DNA of 64,000 nt from Arenimonas sp. (GCA_019459145.1 JAIBEK010000059.1:90007-154006); one strand, 5' to 3'; counted from the first letter of the stretch, positions 1 to 13,341 are shown. Notes: generated by a model not told the origin, from the sequence alone. Translations and numbers: made by a program.

Positions 1-109
1 TGATGATGGTCGATTCCAGCGCGACGATCGGCGCTCCGCGTGCTTTCGCGGCGACGACCTCGGCCGCGTAGACGATCGGCAGAAGGGGGGAAATGGAGTT
101 TGTCATCAT
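1..109 (-). CDS. psuG: Pseudouridine-5'-phosphate glycosidase, N-terminal fragment
   Basis: Only the first 36 codons are present; the gene runs off the left edge. The visible end reads IVALESTII, the conserved N-terminal signature of PsuG, which splits pseudouridine 5'-phosphate into uracil and ribose 5-phosphate in the cytoplasm. Its ATG (107–109) overlaps the TGA of the upstream kinase gene (106–108) in an ATGA junction, so the two are translationally coupled, as expected for a psuK–psuG pair. A second ATG follows directly at 104–106. The family call rests on a short stretch plus the kinase neighbour. Confidence 0.75.
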   Translation of the reverse strand, partial: MMTNSISPLLPIVYAAEVVAAKARGAPIVALESTII

Positions 110-1077
110 TCGTGTCCGGAATTGAGCGGGTTTCTTGACAGGATAGCGGCTGCGGGCACAAGGGCCAGCCCCGACTTTAGGAGATCGCCGGTAAGGTTTT
201 CCGCGGTCGCATGGGGCGAACGCAGGGTAATCGCGGCACAGGCGGTTCCGTGGCGCAACGCTTCGCCGTTCGTCTCCCCACGGATCTTGGCCGACAGGAA
301 GCCGGCCGCGAAGGCGTCGCCGGCGCCGGTGACGTCGGATATGGACGCAAGCATCGGCGGGGCGAGCAGGGCGATGTCGTTCTCGTCGAAGGCGACGGTG
401 GCGCCGGCCCCCATGGTGACCGTGCCGGCGCGCAGACCCGCCCGCCGCAGCAGGGCTGGCCAGTCGGCGGGATCAACGGCCCGTGCGCCGGCCAGCACTT
501 CAGCCTCGGCGGCGTTCATGAAGACGTGATCGAGATCCGACAGGCAGGCCTTGAGACGGAGCGCCTTGGCCGGGGAAATGGCAATGGCCGAGATCGGCTT
601 GCCGAGTCCGCCGGCGCTGGTCGCCAGGGCGGAGATCGTGTCGCCGGGCAGGTTGGCGTCACACAGCACATTCTGCGTCGCGGCCAGGCTGTCGCGCAGC
701 GAGCGGCTGCGCAAGCGGCGCGGGGTGAAGAGGTCATAGAGCGCCATGTCGGCAAGCGCCACGATCAGATTGCCGTCGTTTTCCAGGATGGCGGTATAGC
801 TCGGCGTGGCGCGATCGAGGAAGACGACTGGGCAATCCTCGATCCCCGCCTGATCCGCCGCCGCCGCCACGCGCTGGCCGTTCGCATCGCCACCACGCGG
901 CGCGACGAGGCGGACGGGATGGCCGAGCCGCGCCAGATTGCAGGCCGCGTTGAAGGCACCACCGCCGGGCTCCTCGAGCCATTTGCCGGGATTGCTCGCG
1001 CCCAGGCGGGTCTGACCGTCGATCCTGCCGCGGCGGTCGATATGGGCGCCCCCGATCACCAGCACCGGGGCGGTCAT
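106..1077 (-). CDS. psuK: PfkB-family sugar kinase, probable pseudouridine kinase
   Basis: The product (323 aa) is a ribokinase/PfkB-fold kinase. It has the N-terminal Gly-rich sugar-binding region (GGGAFNAACNLARLG, about 38–52) and the C-terminal PfkB signature DVTGAGDAFAAGF, with D254 as the likely catalytic base. Pseudouridine kinase phosphorylates pseudouridine at the 5' position and supplies the adjacent glycosidase. Substrate is inferred from the ATGA-coupled psuG. The frame is open further upstream, but the start at MTAPVLVIGG fits the family; the upstream extension has no kinase homology that I recognise. A general carbohydrate kinase is the alternative. Confidence 0.82.
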   Translation of the reverse strand: MTAPVLVIGGAHIDRRGRIDGQTRLGASNPGKWLEEPGGGAFNAACNLARLGHPVRLVAPRGGDANGQRVAAAADQAGIEDCPVVFLDRATPSYTAILENDGNLIVALADMALYDLFTPRRLRSRSLRDSLAATQNVLCDANLPGDTISALATSAGGLGKPISAIAISPAKALRLKACLSDLDHVFMNAAEAEVLAGARAVDPADWPALLRRAGLRAGTVTMGAGATVAFDENDIALLAPPMLASISDVTGAGDAFAAGFLSAKIRGETNGEALRHGTACAAITLRSPHATAENLTGDLLKSGLALVPAAAILSRNPLNSGHE

Positions 1078-1234
1078 AGGGGTGACGCCGGGCTGTTGGC
1101 AAGGGGCGAATCGTACGGCGACGAAACCGCCGACCGGACGTCGGTCAGAAGGCTCCCGCAGCACCTTGCCCTGTCTAGGACAAAAGTGGAACACTCGCCT
1201 GGAAAGCTCGTTATTCCAGATGTTTGACTGGCTA

Positions 1235-1263
1235 TTGCCAAATGAGAACAAAACATGTACATA
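1235..1263 (+). promoter_or_regulatory. recA promoter with LexA-type SOS operator
   Basis: A -35-like TTGCCA (1235–1240) is followed after 17 bp by a -10-like TACATA (1258–1263). The spacer carries GAAC-N7-GTAC (1246–1260), one mismatch from the direct-repeat GAAC-N7-GAAC box used by alphaproteobacterial LexA. A LexA dimer here would cover the promoter, the expected arrangement for SOS control of recA. The element lies 57 bp upstream of the recA ATG. The motif match is seen; binding is inferred. Confidence 0.6.
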
Positions 1264-1319
1264 TTCGCCATCGGCTGCTTCATTGCCTATGCGGCTTCAA
1301 TAACCTAAAGGTGAACCAG

Positions 1320-2405
<1,086 letters not shown>

Positions 2406-2439
2406 TCTGCTGTTTGAACATTGCCTTTCAGCCTATCCG

Positions 2440-2473
2440 CCGGCCACATATCGAAAGAGGTGTGGCCGGTTTT
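2440..2473 (+). terminator. recA intrinsic terminator
   Basis: A perfect 9-bp stem CCGGCCACA (2440–2448) / TGTGGCCGG (2461–2469) is followed by TTTT. It lies 35 bp after the recA stop codon and separates recA from alaS. Confidence 0.85.
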
Positions 2474-2565
2474 GCGTTGGGCGGCTGGACAGGGGGAATG
2501 GCGAACGATAAAAGCCATTGATTTTCGCGGATCGGCCGCTTTTCGGCCAGAATGAAGGGCATGAC

Positions 2566-5226
2566 ATGAGCGGCGTGAACGACATCCGGTCGACTTTTCT
2601 CGATTTCTACAAGGCGAACGGCCACGAGATCGTGTCATCGAGCCCGCTGGTTCCGCGCAACGACCCGACGCTGATGTTCACCAATGCCGGCATGGTTCAG
2701 TTCAAGAACGTCTTTACCGGGCTCGAGCATCGTCCCTATTCGACGGCGGCGACGGCGCAGAAATGCGTACGGGCCGGTGGCAAGCACAACGACCTCGACA
2801 ATGTCGGCTACACCGCTCGCCATCACACCTTCTTCGAAATGCTCGGCAATTTCTCGTTCGGCGATTATTTCAAGGAGCAGGCGATCGAGCTTGCCTGGAA
2901 CCTGATCACCAAGGAATTCGGCCTCGACCGCAAGCGTCTTCTGGTCACCGTCTACCACACCGACGACGAGGCGTTCGATCTGTGGAAGAAGATCGGCGGG
3001 CTTAGCGACGACCGCATCATCCGCATTCCGACCAGCGACAATTTCTGGTCGATGGGCGATACCGGGCCATGCGGTCCGTGCTCGGAGATCTTCTACGATC
3101 ACGGCGACCACATCTGGGGCGGCCCGCCCGGTTCGCCGGAGGAGGATGGCGACCGTTTCATCGAAATCTGGAACCTCGTTTTCATGCAGTATGAGCAGGT
3201 GACCAAGGAGCAGCGCGTCGACCTGCCGCGTCCGTCGATCGACACCGGCATGGGGCTCGAGCGTGTGGCGGCCGTGCTGCAGGGCCGTCACGATAATTAC
3301 GACATCGACCTGTTCCGCGCCCTGATCGATGCTTCCGTCGACCTGACCGGGGTTGCCGCCGAAGGCGAACGCCGCGCCAGCCACCGGGTGATCGCCGACC
3401 ATCTGCGCTCCTCGGCCTTCCTGATTGCCGACGGTGTGCTGCCGTCCAACGAAGGCCGCGGCTATGTGCTGCGCCGCATCATGCGGCGCGCCATGCGTCA
3501 TGCGGAACTGCTCGGCGCGCGCGAACCGGTGATCTACAAGCTGCTTCCCGTCCTCGTCCAGCAGATGGGCCGTGCCTATCCGGAGCTGGTGCGCGCCGAG
3601 GCGCTGATCGCCGAGACGCTGAAGCTCGAGGAGACGCGGTTCCGCAAGACGCTCGAGCGCGGCCTGTCGCTCCTTTCCGACGCGACCACCGAGCTCGGCA
3701 AGGGTGACACGCTCGACGGCGAGACGGTGTTCAAGCTTTACGACACCTATGGGTTCCCACTCGACCTGACCCAGGATGCGCTGCGCGCCCGTGGCATCGG
3801 CGTCGACATCACCGGCTTCAACGATGCCATGCAGCGGCAGAAGGCCGAGGCGCGCGCCCATTGGGCCGGCTCCGGCGACAAGGCCACGGAGACCATCTGG
3901 TTCGAACTCAAGGAAAAGCACGGCGCGACCGAGTTTTTCGGCTATTCCTCCGAGACTGCCGAGGGCCAGGTTCAGGCCATCGTGCGTGACGGCGTGGCGG
4001 TCGAGAGCGCTTCGGCCGGCGAGAACGTGCAGATCGTCGTCAACCAGACGCCGTTCTATGCCGAATCGGGCGGCCAGATGGGGGATGCCGGGCTGATCGT
4101 CAGCGATGCCGCGCGCGTATCGGTCAGTGATACGCAAAAGAAGGGCGAGGGCCTGTTCGTTCATGTCTCGTCTGTTTCCGAGGGCACGCTCAAGGTCGGC
4201 GATGCGGTCGTGCTCACCGTCGATCACGCCCGCCGCTCGCGGCTGCGTTCCAACCATTCGGCGACGCACCTGATCCACGAGGCGCTGCGCGAAGTGCTCG
4301 GCACCCATGTCGCCCAGAAGGGTTCGCTGGTCGCGCCGGAACGCCTGCGTTTCGATGTCTCGCATCCGAAACCGATGTCGGCGGACGAACTGAAGGTCGT
4401 CGAGGACATGGCCAATGCCATCGTCGTGCAGAATTCTCCGGTCACGACGCGCCTGATGAGCGTTGATGACGCGATCGCCGAGGGCGCGATGGCGCTGTTC
4501 GGCGAGAAATACGGTGATGAGGTTCGGGTCGTGTCGATGGGCACGGCACTGGATGGTCCCAAGGCCGGCAAGGCCTATTCCGTCGAGTTGTGCGGCGGCA
4601 CCCATGTCGGCGCGACCGGTGATATCGGCCTGGTGCGCATCCTCGGCGAAAGCGCCGTCGGCGCCGGCGTGCGCCGCATCGAAGCCCTGACCGGGGAAGC
4701 CGCACGGGCCTATCTTGCCGATCAGGACGAGCGGGTGAAACAGTTGGCCACGGCACTCAAGGTGCAGCCCGGCGATGTCGTTTCGCGGGTGGAGGTGCTG
4801 ATCGACGAGCGTCGCAAGCTCGAGCGTGAATTGGCCGACGCCAAGCGCAAGCTTGCCATGGGCGGCGGTCAGGCAGGGGCGGACGAAGCCGTTCGCGAGG
4901 TCAATGGCATCCGTTTCATCGGCAAGGTGCTGAATGGCGTCGACCCGAAGGACCTCAAGGGCCTGGCCGACGACGGCAAGACGACGCTCGGATCGGGTGT
5001 CGTTACGCTGGTCGGCGTGTCGGAAGACGGCAAGGCCAGTGCCGTTGTCGCGGTGACCGCCGATCTGGTGGACAAGGTGAGCGCGGTCGAACTCGTGCGC
5101 GTCGCCTCGGCCGCGCTCGGTGGCAAGGGTGGCGGAGGCCGGCCGGACATGGCGCAGGCCGGCGGCCCGGACGGTGCCCAGGCGGAAGCGGCGATCGAGG
5201 CTGTCGCGGCGGCGCTCGCCGGCTGA
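2566..5226 (+). CDS. alaS: Alanyl-tRNA synthetase
   Basis: The 886-aa class II synthetase charges tRNA-Ala. The N-terminal catalytic core opens with [17 protein letters not shown], the editing domain has the [11 protein letters not shown] zinc motif and [14 protein letters not shown], and the C-terminal oligomerisation region ends in a Gly-rich [16 protein letters not shown] segment. All are hallmarks of full-length bacterial AlaRS. The start at 2566 ([10 protein letters not shown]) is chosen because the family begins just before this motif; the frame is open 16 codons further upstream. It follows recA in the same direction, as in other Rhizobiales. Confidence 0.98.
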   Translation: MSGVNDIRSTFLDFYKANGHEIVSSSPLVPRNDPTLMFTNAGMVQFKNVFTGLEHRPYSTAATAQKCVRAGGKHNDLDNVGYTARHHTFFEMLGNFSFGDYFKEQAIELAWNLITKEFGLDRKRLLVTVYHTDDEAFDLWKKIGGLSDDRIIRIPTSDNFWSMGDTGPCGPCSEIFYDHGDHIWGGPPGSPEEDGDRFIEIWNLVFMQYEQVTKEQRVDLPRPSIDTGMGLERVAAVLQGRHDNYDIDLFRALIDASVDLTGVAAEGERRASHRVIADHLRSSAFLIADGVLPSNEGRGYVLRRIMRRAMRHAELLGAREPVIYKLLPVLVQQMGRAYPELVRAEALIAETLKLEETRFRKTLERGLSLLSDATTELGKGDTLDGETVFKLYDTYGFPLDLTQDALRARGIGVDITGFNDAMQRQKAEARAHWAGSGDKATETIWFELKEKHGATEFFGYSSETAEGQVQAIVRDGVAVESASAGENVQIVVNQTPFYAESGGQMGDAGLIVSDAARVSVSDTQKKGEGLFVHVSSVSEGTLKVGDAVVLTVDHARRSRLRSNHSATHLIHEALREVLGTHVAQKGSLVAPERLRFDVSHPKPMSADELKVVEDMANAIVVQNSPVTTRLMSVDDAIAEGAMALFGEKYGDEVRVVSMGTALDGPKAGKAYSVELCGGTHVGATGDIGLVRILGESAVGAGVRRIEALTGEAARAYLADQDERVKQLATALKVQPGDVVSRVEVLIDERRKLERELADAKRKLAMGGGQAGADEAVREVNGIRFIGKVLNGVDPKDLKGLADDGKTTLGSGVVTLVGVSEDGKASAVVAVTADLVDKVSAVELVRVASAALGGKGGGGRPDMAQAGGPDGAQAEAAIEAVAAALAG

Positions 5227-5310
5227 TCGCCCGCAGATCGGTATTCGGTTGCCTTCGCTCTTGCGGTAACCGTCTGCCGGGCGAAGCTATTCATCGAAGA
5301 GCTTGAGGAG

Positions 5311-5337
5311 GGGCGCGGCTCGAGGCCACGCCCTTTT
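5311..5337 (+). terminator. alaS intrinsic terminator
   Basis: Stem GGGCGCGGC (5311–5319) / GCCACGCCC (5325–5333) has one C·A mismatch and a 5-nt loop, then TTTT. It lies 85 bp after the alaS stop. The stretch from here to the SulP gene end holds nothing else I recognise. Confidence 0.75.
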
Positions 5338-5494
5338 CCTTGTGCGAGTGCCATCCGCTCGCCAATGCGCAGTCTGCGCGACCTGTCACAAGGGAAGCGC
5401 TGTGTGATATGTGGCGGATCCCGGCCTGCCCCCGCGCCCAACTGATTCCTATTCGCGTTCCGGTGCGTCGCGCGGTGCGCGGAGCGGCACCGGA

Positions 5495-7123
<1,629 letters not shown>

Positions 7124-7232
7124 GCAATCCCCCCGGTGGCACACATGCGTTCAATCACGGCATCTAAACAGAGTCGGCTTGTTCGTCGCTAGTGTCCATG
7201 CCGGCAAGAGGGGATTTCTCTCAGACTATCGT

Positions 7233-7859
7233 TCAGTTTGCCGACGCCATATCGTTCATCGCCTCGTCGTCCTTTTCTTTTGCACGGCGAAAAGCCGGCC
7301 GGTCGCTGACGCGGGCAAGGTAAGTCTCGAAAGCCGGGCGCTTCTCGATCGAGCCGAATTGCAGGCCCCAGCCGATATGCGAACTGACATAGACGTCGGC
7401 GGCGGTAAAGGCGTGGCCGGCGACGAAGGGATTGGTCGAGACGGCGAGCTCGAGCGTATCCATCACGTCCTGGAAACTGCCATAGCCAATCATGCGGCGT
7501 CGTTCGTCGGGAACCTCGAAGCCGAGGCTGCGATTGCTGACGGCCGCCTCCAGCGGGCCGGCGGCGAAAAACAGCCAGCGGTAATAGCTGCCGCGCTGCG
7601 GGTTGGGCGGCGCCAGCTTTGCTTCGGGGAAGGTGTCGGCGAGATAGGCGCAGATCGCCGCGCATTCGGTGACGATCACCTCGCCGTGGCGCACCGCCGG
7701 CACCTTGCCCATGGGGTTCACCGCCCGATAGTCTGCCGATTTCATCGCAGGACCAAAGGGAACGATCACCGTGTCATAGGGCTGGCCGGTTTCCTCGACC
7801 ATCCACCGGGCGATCCGCCCGCGCGACATGGGATTGGTGTAGAGCGTCAGTTCGGCCAC
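7233..7859 (-). CDS. Glutathione S-transferase family protein
   Basis: The 208-aa product has an N-terminal thioredoxin-like GST domain (MAELTLYTNPMSRGRIARWM, with S12 in the place of the usual catalytic Ser/Cys; cis-Pro region KVPAV; glutathione-binding TECAAI) and an all-helical C-terminal domain. Such enzymes conjugate or reduce substrates with glutathione in the cytoplasm. It lies between SulP and icd, all on the minus strand but separated by more than 100 bp on each side, so it is probably monocistronic. The substrate is unknown. Confidence 0.88.
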   Translation of the reverse strand: MAELTLYTNPMSRGRIARWMVEETGQPYDTVIVPFGPAMKSADYRAVNPMGKVPAVRHGEVIVTECAAICAYLADTFPEAKLAPPNPQRGSYYRWLFFAAGPLEAAVSNRSLGFEVPDERRRMIGYGSFQDVMDTLELAVSTNPFVAGHAFTAADVYVSSHIGWGLQFGSIEKRPAFETYLARVSDRPAFRRAKEKDDEAMNDMASAN

Positions 7860-7934
7860 GGCTTCCTCCCTCGCGCGTTCCCTTTATGTTCCAATCGTTA
7901 ACAGTCTTTACCAGGCTTCGCAAGATGGCGCCGA

Positions 7935-7968
7935 GCAAAAAAAGAAAACCCGGCGCGAGGCCGGGTTT
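7935..7968 (-). terminator. icd intrinsic terminator
   Basis: Read on the minus strand, the stem AAACCCGGC/GCCGGGTTT (arms 7946–7954 and 7960–7968, 5-nt loop) is followed by TTCTTTTTTT. It lies 33 bp beyond the icd stop, a textbook Rho-independent terminator. Confidence 0.9.
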
Positions 7969-8001
7969 CCGTCATTCTGTGAAAGCTCGCAACCGAATGG
8001 C

Positions 8002-9216
8002 TCAGGCTGCCATGGCCTTCTGCAGGTTCTCGTCGACCTTGTCGAGGAAGGCGGTGGTCGACAGCCACGGCTGGTCAGGACCGATCAAGAGCGCCAGGTC
8101 CTTGGTCATGAATCCACTCTCGACGGTGTCGATGCAGACCTTTTCCAGCGTGGTGGCGAAGCGGGCGAGTTCGGCATTGTCGTCGAGTTTGGCGCGATGC
8201 GCGAGGCCGCGGGTCCAGGCGAAGATCGAGGCGATCGAGTTGGTCGAGGTTTCCTGACCCTTCTGGTGCTGACGATAGTGACGGGTGACCGTGCCGTGGG
8301 CGGCTTCGGCTTCGACCGTCTTGCCGTCCGGGGTGAGCAGGACCGAGGTCATCAGGCCGAGCGAGCCAAAGCCCTGGGCGACCGTATCGGACTGCACGTC
8401 GCCATCGTAGTTCTTGCAGGCCCAGACATAGCCGCCGGACCACTTCAAAGCAGAGGCGACCATGTCGTCGATCAGGCGGTGTTCGTAGATGATGCCGGCT
8501 TCGTCGAACTGCGCCTTGAACTCGTTCTGGTAGACTTCCTCGAAGATGTCCTTGAAGCGTCCGTCATAGGCCTTGAGGATGGTGTTCTTGGTCGACAGGT
8601 AGACCGGCCACTTGCGCATCAGGCCGTACATCATCGACGCACGGGCGAAATCGCGGATCGACTCGTCGAGGTTGTACATGGCCATGGCGACGCCAGCGCC
8701 CGGAGCCTTGTAGACTTCCTTCTCGATCACTTCGCCGTCTTCGCCGACGAACTTGATGGTCAGCGTGCCCTTGCCGGGGAACTTGAAGTCGGTCGCCTTG
8801 TACTGGTCGCCGAAGGCGTGACGGCCAACAACGATCGGCTTGGTCCAGCCGGGAACGAGGCGCGGCACGTTCTTGCAGATGATCGGCTCGCGGAAGATCA
8901 CGCCGCCTAGGATGTTGCGGATGGTGCCGTTCGGGCTCTTCCACATTTCCTTGAGGTTGAATTCCTTGACGCGCTGTTCGTCCGGGGTGATCGTCGCGCA
9001 CTTGATGCCGACGCCGTGCTTCTTGATCGCATTGGCCGAATCGATCGTGACCTGGTCATTGGTGGCGTCGCGGTTCTCGACCGAGAGGTCGTAATACTCG
9101 ATCTGCAGATCAAGATAGGGCAGGATCAGCTTTTCCTTGATGAACTGCCAGATGATGCGGGTCATCTCGTCGCCGTCGAGATCGACGACGGGGTTGGCAA
9201 CCTTGATCTTGTTCAT
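8002..9216 (-). CDS. icd: NADP-dependent isocitrate dehydrogenase
   Basis: The 404-aa enzyme oxidatively decarboxylates isocitrate to 2-oxoglutarate in the TCA cycle. The sequence is the eukaryote-like (type II) form usual in Alphaproteobacteria: N-terminal [18 protein letters not shown], substrate-binding [13 protein letters not shown], and the NADP-binding [16 protein letters not shown]. Length is typical. The start is fixed by conserved MNKIKV. It has its own promoter and terminator, so it is a single-gene transcript. Confidence 0.98.
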   Translation of the reverse strand: MNKIKVANPVVDLDGDEMTRIIWQFIKEKLILPYLDLQIEYYDLSVENRDATNDQVTIDSANAIKKHGVGIKCATITPDEQRVKEFNLKEMWKSPNGTIRNILGGVIFREPIICKNVPRLVPGWTKPIVVGRHAFGDQYKATDFKFPGKGTLTIKFVGEDGEVIEKEVYKAPGAGVAMAMYNLDESIRDFARASMMYGLMRKWPVYLSTKNTILKAYDGRFKDIFEEVYQNEFKAQFDEAGIIYEHRLIDDMVASALKWSGGYVWACKNYDGDVQSDTVAQGFGSLGLMTSVLLTPDGKTVEAEAAHGTVTRHYRQHQKGQETSTNSIASIFAWTRGLAHRAKLDDNAELARFATTLEKVCIDTVESGFMTKDLALLIGPDQPWLSTTAFLDKVDENLQKAMAA

Positions 9217-9272
9217 GAGTATCCTCGCGGCTAGGGGGAGGGACGAGGGTCCCTGTTTTCTGTCTGGCAGCG

Positions 9273-9300
9273 CCTATAGCATTCCGGATCGGGAACGCAA
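9273..9300 (-). promoter_or_regulatory. Probable icd promoter
   Basis: On the minus strand, TTGCGT (9295–9300) is followed after 16 bp by TATAGG (9273–9278), a good sigma-70 match of the rhizobial kind. It is 57 bp upstream of the icd ATG. Confidence 0.55.
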
Positions 9301-9445
9301 AGCGCCGAGCCCCGTCGTAAGGGCTTTTCGTTGACGAAATGACACCAACTTTGGCCGTATTTCAGCCTCGCGTCGGGCCTTGTGGCTGGTCCTGCCTCGG
9401 ATAGATTGCCAGACAGCATTCCACTCCTGTTTCGGGAAGTCCGTG

Positions 9446-9973
9446 ATGAAATTTCTGGCTGCCGCCTATGCCCTGCTTCTGCTTGCCGCCGGTGCCTGCC
9501 AGGCCGCCGATCCGACCGCTCCGGTGCGCGAGGTCATCGACGTGGCGGCCGGCAACTGGGCTGCCGACGGGGCGACCGGCGAGGACGTGTTCGGCGAGCC
9601 CCGGCTCGCCCGGCTGTTCAGCGCCGACTTCGCCGGCATCTACCGCGAGGCGTCCCGGCATCCGGCCTATGATCCGCCGGAGGGGGAGACAACGGGTTCG
9701 CCGTTCGGCTACGACCCGATCGCCGGTGGCCAGGATGGCTGCCCGTTCGAGAACATCCGCATCGAGGAGGAAGGCGACGGACAGGTGACGGCGCTGTTCA
9801 ACAACCGCAAATGCTTCGGCGACGGTCCGGAATACCAGGAGGACACCGTCTTGATCTTCCACATCGAGGAAGAGGGCGGGCGACCGGTGATCGACGACAT
9901 CTATCCGGTGGTGAACGGCAATTCCGGCGCGTCGATCAAGGACGAGTTGAAAACCATAGCAGCCGACAGATAG
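9446..9973 (+). CDS. Secreted protein of unknown function
   Basis: The 175-aa product begins with a clear Sec signal peptide (MKFLAAAYALLLLAAGACQA, cleavage probably after CQA at residue 20). The mature part is acidic and has two Cys (in DGCPF and NRKCF) that could form a disulfide in the periplasm. The C-terminal half resembles small periplasmic proteins that end in a VIDDIYPVVNG-type strand, but I do not recognise the family with confidence. GGGAAG six bases before the ATG at 9446 fixes the start; the upstream extension would bury the signal peptide. Confidence 0.75.
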   Translation: MKFLAAAYALLLLAAGACQAADPTAPVREVIDVAAGNWAADGATGEDVFGEPRLARLFSADFAGIYREASRHPAYDPPEGETTGSPFGYDPIAGGQDGCPFENIRIEEEGDGQVTALFNNRKCFGDGPEYQEDTVLIFHIEEEGGRPVIDDIYPVVNGNSGASIKDELKTIAADR

Positions 9974-10172
9974 GCGGACGTCCCACCATCGAGGCCGACA
10001 AATCGCCGCGCCGCGCCGGTTGAAGAACCGATGAAATAGAGGTGCGGAACCTCGCCAGGTACGGATACCCTGGGGGTGCAAGACGGACGGAAGGGCTCCG
10101 GACCGCAGCGGGGTTTTGATTTTTCCAGCACTTTGTGCCAGTGAAGCCGCGAAATTCCACTCGAGGCTCGTC

Positions 10173-11003
10173 ATGTCAGGCACCAACAGCGAACGCGAAC
10201 TTCTGGCCGAGGGGCCGGCGATCATCCTCGTCGAGCCGCAACTGGGCGAGAATATTGGCATGGTGGCGCGTGCCATGGCCAATTTCGGCCTGTCGGAACT
10301 CAGGCTCGTCAATCCGCGCGATGGCTGGCCGAGCGAGAAGGCCCGTGCGGCAGCCTCGAAGGCCGACCACGTGATCGACTCGACGCGGGTCTACGGCACG
10401 TTGGAGAAGGCCTTGGCCGACCTCAATTTCGTCTATGCGACCACCGCGCGCGAACGCTACGGATTCAAGCCGGTGCGCTCCCCGGTGGTGGCGGCCGAAA
10501 CGCTGCGGCGGCGGTTCAAGGCCGGGGAGGCGACCGGCATCATGTTCGGGCGCGAGCGCTGGGGGCTGACCAATGAGGAGGTCGCGCTCGCCGACGAGAT
10601 CGTCACCTTTCCGGTCAATCCGGCCTTTGCCTCGCTCAATATCGCCCAGGCGGTGCTGTTGATGTCCTATGAGTGGATGAAGGGCGGGCTCGAGGATCTG
10701 GCCGAAACCTCGTTCCAGCCGCTGGAGCAGAAGCCGGCCACCAAGGAGCAGTTGTTCGGAATGATCGAATCCGTCGAGGAGGCGCTCGATGCGCGGGGCT
10801 ATTTCCGCCCGGCCGCCAAGAAGCCGAAGATGATCGACAATCTTCGTGCCGTTCTGACCCGCCGCGCCTATTCGGAGCAGGAGATCAGCATCATGCGCGG
10901 CGTTTTCGCCACATTCGACCGATACAGCCGCAAGAGCCCGCGCGGCAAGGCGGGACCTTTTCAGGATCTGGACGGGGCGGACGATGGCGCAGACGGGGAA
11001 TGA
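10173..11003 (+). CDS. trmJ: tRNA/rRNA 2'-O-methyltransferase, TrmJ-like (SPOUT)
   Basis: The 276-aa SPOUT/TrmH-fold methyltransferase carries the three family motifs: [18 protein letters not shown] near residue 20, [11 protein letters not shown], and the C-terminal [15 protein letters not shown] that closes the trefoil knot and binds S-adenosylmethionine. TrmJ methylates position 32 of certain tRNAs. The ATG at 10173 gives [11 protein letters not shown]. The last 20 bases overlap the murI start, so the pair is probably cotranscribed. A different tRNA target cannot be excluded. Confidence 0.87.
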   Translation: MSGTNSERELLAEGPAIILVEPQLGENIGMVARAMANFGLSELRLVNPRDGWPSEKARAAASKADHVIDSTRVYGTLEKALADLNFVYATTARERYGFKPVRSPVVAAETLRRRFKAGEATGIMFGRERWGLTNEEVALADEIVTFPVNPAFASLNIAQAVLLMSYEWMKGGLEDLAETSFQPLEQKPATKEQLFGMIESVEEALDARGYFRPAAKKPKMIDNLRAVLTRRAYSEQEISIMRGVFATFDRYSRKSPRGKAGPFQDLDGADDGADGE

Positions 11004-11817
11004 AGCAAAGCCGGTGCTGGTGTTCGACAGCGGCATCGGCGGGCTGACCGTTCTGCGCGAGGCACGCGTGCTGATGCCGGAGCGCGGCTTCATCTATGTC
11101 GCCGACGATGCCGGTTTTCCCTATGGCGGCTGGGAGGATGCCCCCCTTCGACAGCGCATCCTCGACCTGTTTACCGAACTGCTTCAAACCTATGACCCGG
11201 AAGCGGTGATCGTCGCCTGCAACACCGCCTTCACGCTGGCCGGCACCGATCTGCGCCACGCCTTTCCCGACATGCGTTTCATCGGCACGGTGCCGGCGAT
11301 CAAGCCGGCGGCCGAGCGCACCCGTTCGGGGCTCGTCTCGGTGCTTGCCACCCCCGGCACGGTGAAGCGTGCCTATACCCGCGACCTCATCCAGTCCTTT
11401 GCCGCCAAGTGCCATGTTCGGCTGGTGGGCTCGGAGAACCTGGCAAGGATGGCGGAAGCCTATATCCGCGGCGAGCCGGTGTCCGACGAGGCGGTGCTGG
11501 CGGAGATCGCGCCCTGTTTCGTCGAGAAGGACGGCGCGCGCACCGACATCGTCGTGCTCGCCTGCACCCATTATCCCTTCCTCGCCAATGTGTTTCGCCG
11601 GCTTGCTCCCTGGCCGGTCGACTGGCTTGATCCGGCCGAAGCGATCGCCCGCCAGGCGCGCCGGCTGGTGCCGCTGATCGACGGGGCGGAACACCCGGAA
11701 GGCTTCGACTTTGCCGTCTTCACCTCGGGCAAGCCAGATTTCTCCACCCGCCGGCTGATGCAGGGTTTCGGTCTCAACATCGCGCAGTCCGCGCTGAAAA
11801 CCGCTCCGTCTCCCTAA
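10984..11817 (+). CDS. murI: Glutamate racemase
   Basis: The 277-aa enzyme makes D-glutamate for peptidoglycan. It has the N-terminal [11 protein letters not shown] motif and the two catalytic cysteines C79 (ACNTAF) and C194 (ACTHYPF) at the family-typical positions. It starts inside the 3' end of trmJ (20-nt overlap) with ATGGCGCAGACG, consistent with translational coupling. Confidence 0.95.
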   Translation: MAQTGNEAKPVLVFDSGIGGLTVLREARVLMPERGFIYVADDAGFPYGGWEDAPLRQRILDLFTELLQTYDPEAVIVACNTAFTLAGTDLRHAFPDMRFIGTVPAIKPAAERTRSGLVSVLATPGTVKRAYTRDLIQSFAAKCHVRLVGSENLARMAEAYIRGEPVSDEAVLAEIAPCFVEKDGARTDIVVLACTHYPFLANVFRRLAPWPVDWLDPAEAIARQARRLVPLIDGAEHPEGFDFAVFTSGKPDFSTRRLMQGFGLNIAQSALKTAPSP

Positions 11818-11913
11818 ATCGGCGCGCCGATATTTGGAAAACGACGGGCAATCATGATAGTGGTCTTGGCTGCGGCCGGGCCGGTCGTCTTTTACAGGAG
11901 CCTCGAGCTTATT

Positions 11914-13203
11914 TTGTTTACGGAAATTTTGATCGTCGCCTTGCTGACCCTTCTCAATGGCGTGCTGGCCATGTCCGAGATGGCGGTCGTCTCCTCGCGC
12001 ACGGCGCGCCTCAAGGTGCTGTCCGAACAGGGCAATCGCGGCGCGACGATCGCGCTGAGGCTCGCCGAGGAGCCGGGCCGCTTCCTGTCGACGGTACAGA
12101 TCGGCATCACGCTGGTCGGCGTCCTGTCGGGTGCCTTCTCCGGCGCCACGCTGGGCGCACGACTGACCGGATGGCTTGCTCAGCAGGGCCTTTCAGAAAG
12201 CCTGGCCAGTGCGCTTGGCGTCGGCTCGGTGGTGATGATGATCACCTATCTGTCGCTGATCGTCGGCGAGTTGGTGCCCAAGCAGATCGCCCTTCGCAAT
12301 CCGGAGGCGGTCGCCGCCAAGGTCGGCGTGCCCATGCTGCTGCTGTCGAAGGTCGCGGCGCCGCTCGTCTGGCTGCTCGACAATTCCGGCCGACTGCTGC
12401 TCAGGCTGCTCGGCCAGAGCGGGGTGTCTTCCGGCACAGTGACCGACGAGGAAATCAAGTCCGTGCTGGCCGAAGCGCAGAGCGCCGGCGTCATCGAGAA
12501 CGAGGAATCGGCGATGATCTCGGGCGTCATGCGGCTTGCCGACCGCACCGCACGTGGCCTCATGACGCCGCGCCGCGACGTCGAGGTTCTCGATATCGAC
12601 GACACGCTCGAGGAAATTCGCGACAAGCTGCGCAGTGCCGCGCATTCGCGCCTGCCGGTTCGCTCGGGCGATTCCGACGAGATCGTGGGCGTACTGTTCT
12701 CCAAGCGCATCTACGATGCCATCGCACTCGGCTCCGACTTCGATATTCGCGAGCATCTGAGCGAGGTGCCGATCGTCTCCGACCTGGCCAGCGCCGTCGA
12801 CATCATCCAGGCAATCCGCAGGACGCCGCTGCACATGGTGCTCGTCTATGACGAATACGGCCATTTCGAAGGGATCATCACGTCGGGTGACATTCTCGAG
12901 GCGATCACCGGCGCATTCCAGGAACATGAGAACGAGGAGCCCTCCGTCATCCGGCGCGAGGACGGCTCCTATCTGGTGGCCGGCTGGACACCGATCGACG
13001 AGTTCGTCGAACGCATTCGCATTCCGGTCGAATCCGATCCCGACTATACGACGGTCGCCGGCTACGTGATCGCCGAGCTGAAGCGCATTCCCGATCTCGG
13101 CGAAAGCTTCGTGGCGAATGGCTGGCGTTTCGAGGTGATCGACCTGGACGGACGGCGCATCGACAAGCTGCTGGTTTCGCCGGTTGGAGAGCCCTCGATC
13201 TGA
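11914..13203 (+). CDS. CNNM/CBS-domain membrane protein (hemolysin C / UPF0053 family)
   Basis: About 429 aa. Order of domains: DUF21/CNNM transmembrane domain (about 1–190, with LNGVLAMSEMAVVSSR), a paired CBS region (about 205–330; GLMTPRRDVEVL … VYDEYGHFEGIITSGDILEAI), and a C-terminal CorC_HlyC domain (about 345–425). These proteins are implicated in Mg/Co ion efflux and CBS nucleotide sensing. I chose the TTG at 11914, giving MFTEILIVALLTLLNG, which matches family N-termini and has AGGAG upstream, though 13 bp away. An ATG at 11854 (20 residues longer) is the alternative. Confidence 0.87.
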   Translation: MFTEILIVALLTLLNGVLAMSEMAVVSSRTARLKVLSEQGNRGATIALRLAEEPGRFLSTVQIGITLVGVLSGAFSGATLGARLTGWLAQQGLSESLASALGVGSVVMMITYLSLIVGELVPKQIALRNPEAVAAKVGVPMLLLSKVAAPLVWLLDNSGRLLLRLLGQSGVSSGTVTDEEIKSVLAEAQSAGVIENEESAMISGVMRLADRTARGLMTPRRDVEVLDIDDTLEEIRDKLRSAAHSRLPVRSGDSDEIVGVLFSKRIYDAIALGSDFDIREHLSEVPIVSDLASAVDIIQAIRRTPLHMVLVYDEYGHFEGIITSGDILEAITGAFQEHENEEPSVIRREDGSYLVAGWTPIDEFVERIRIPVESDPDYTTVAGYVIAELKRIPDLGESFVANGWRFEVIDLDGRRIDKLLVSPVGEPSI

Positions 13204-13292
13204 GGGGCTCAATCCGGCAGACTCCCAATCCCCTGTGGGTTAACGATTTCGGGGCGCGAAAAACCGCAGCGTCTTTGTTAGGAAAGCCTTTG

Positions 13293-13314
13293 GTCCGCCG
13301 TGGCGGACTGTTTT
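13293..13314 (+). terminator. Possible terminator after the CNNM/CBS gene
   Basis: Stem GTCCGC (13293–13298) / GCGGAC (13303–13308) with a 4-nt loop is followed by TGTTTTC. It lies 90 bp after the preceding stop and just before the HerA-like gene. Confidence 0.5.
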
Positions 13315-13341
13315 CATTCTCCACACGAGAGAGGATCGCAC

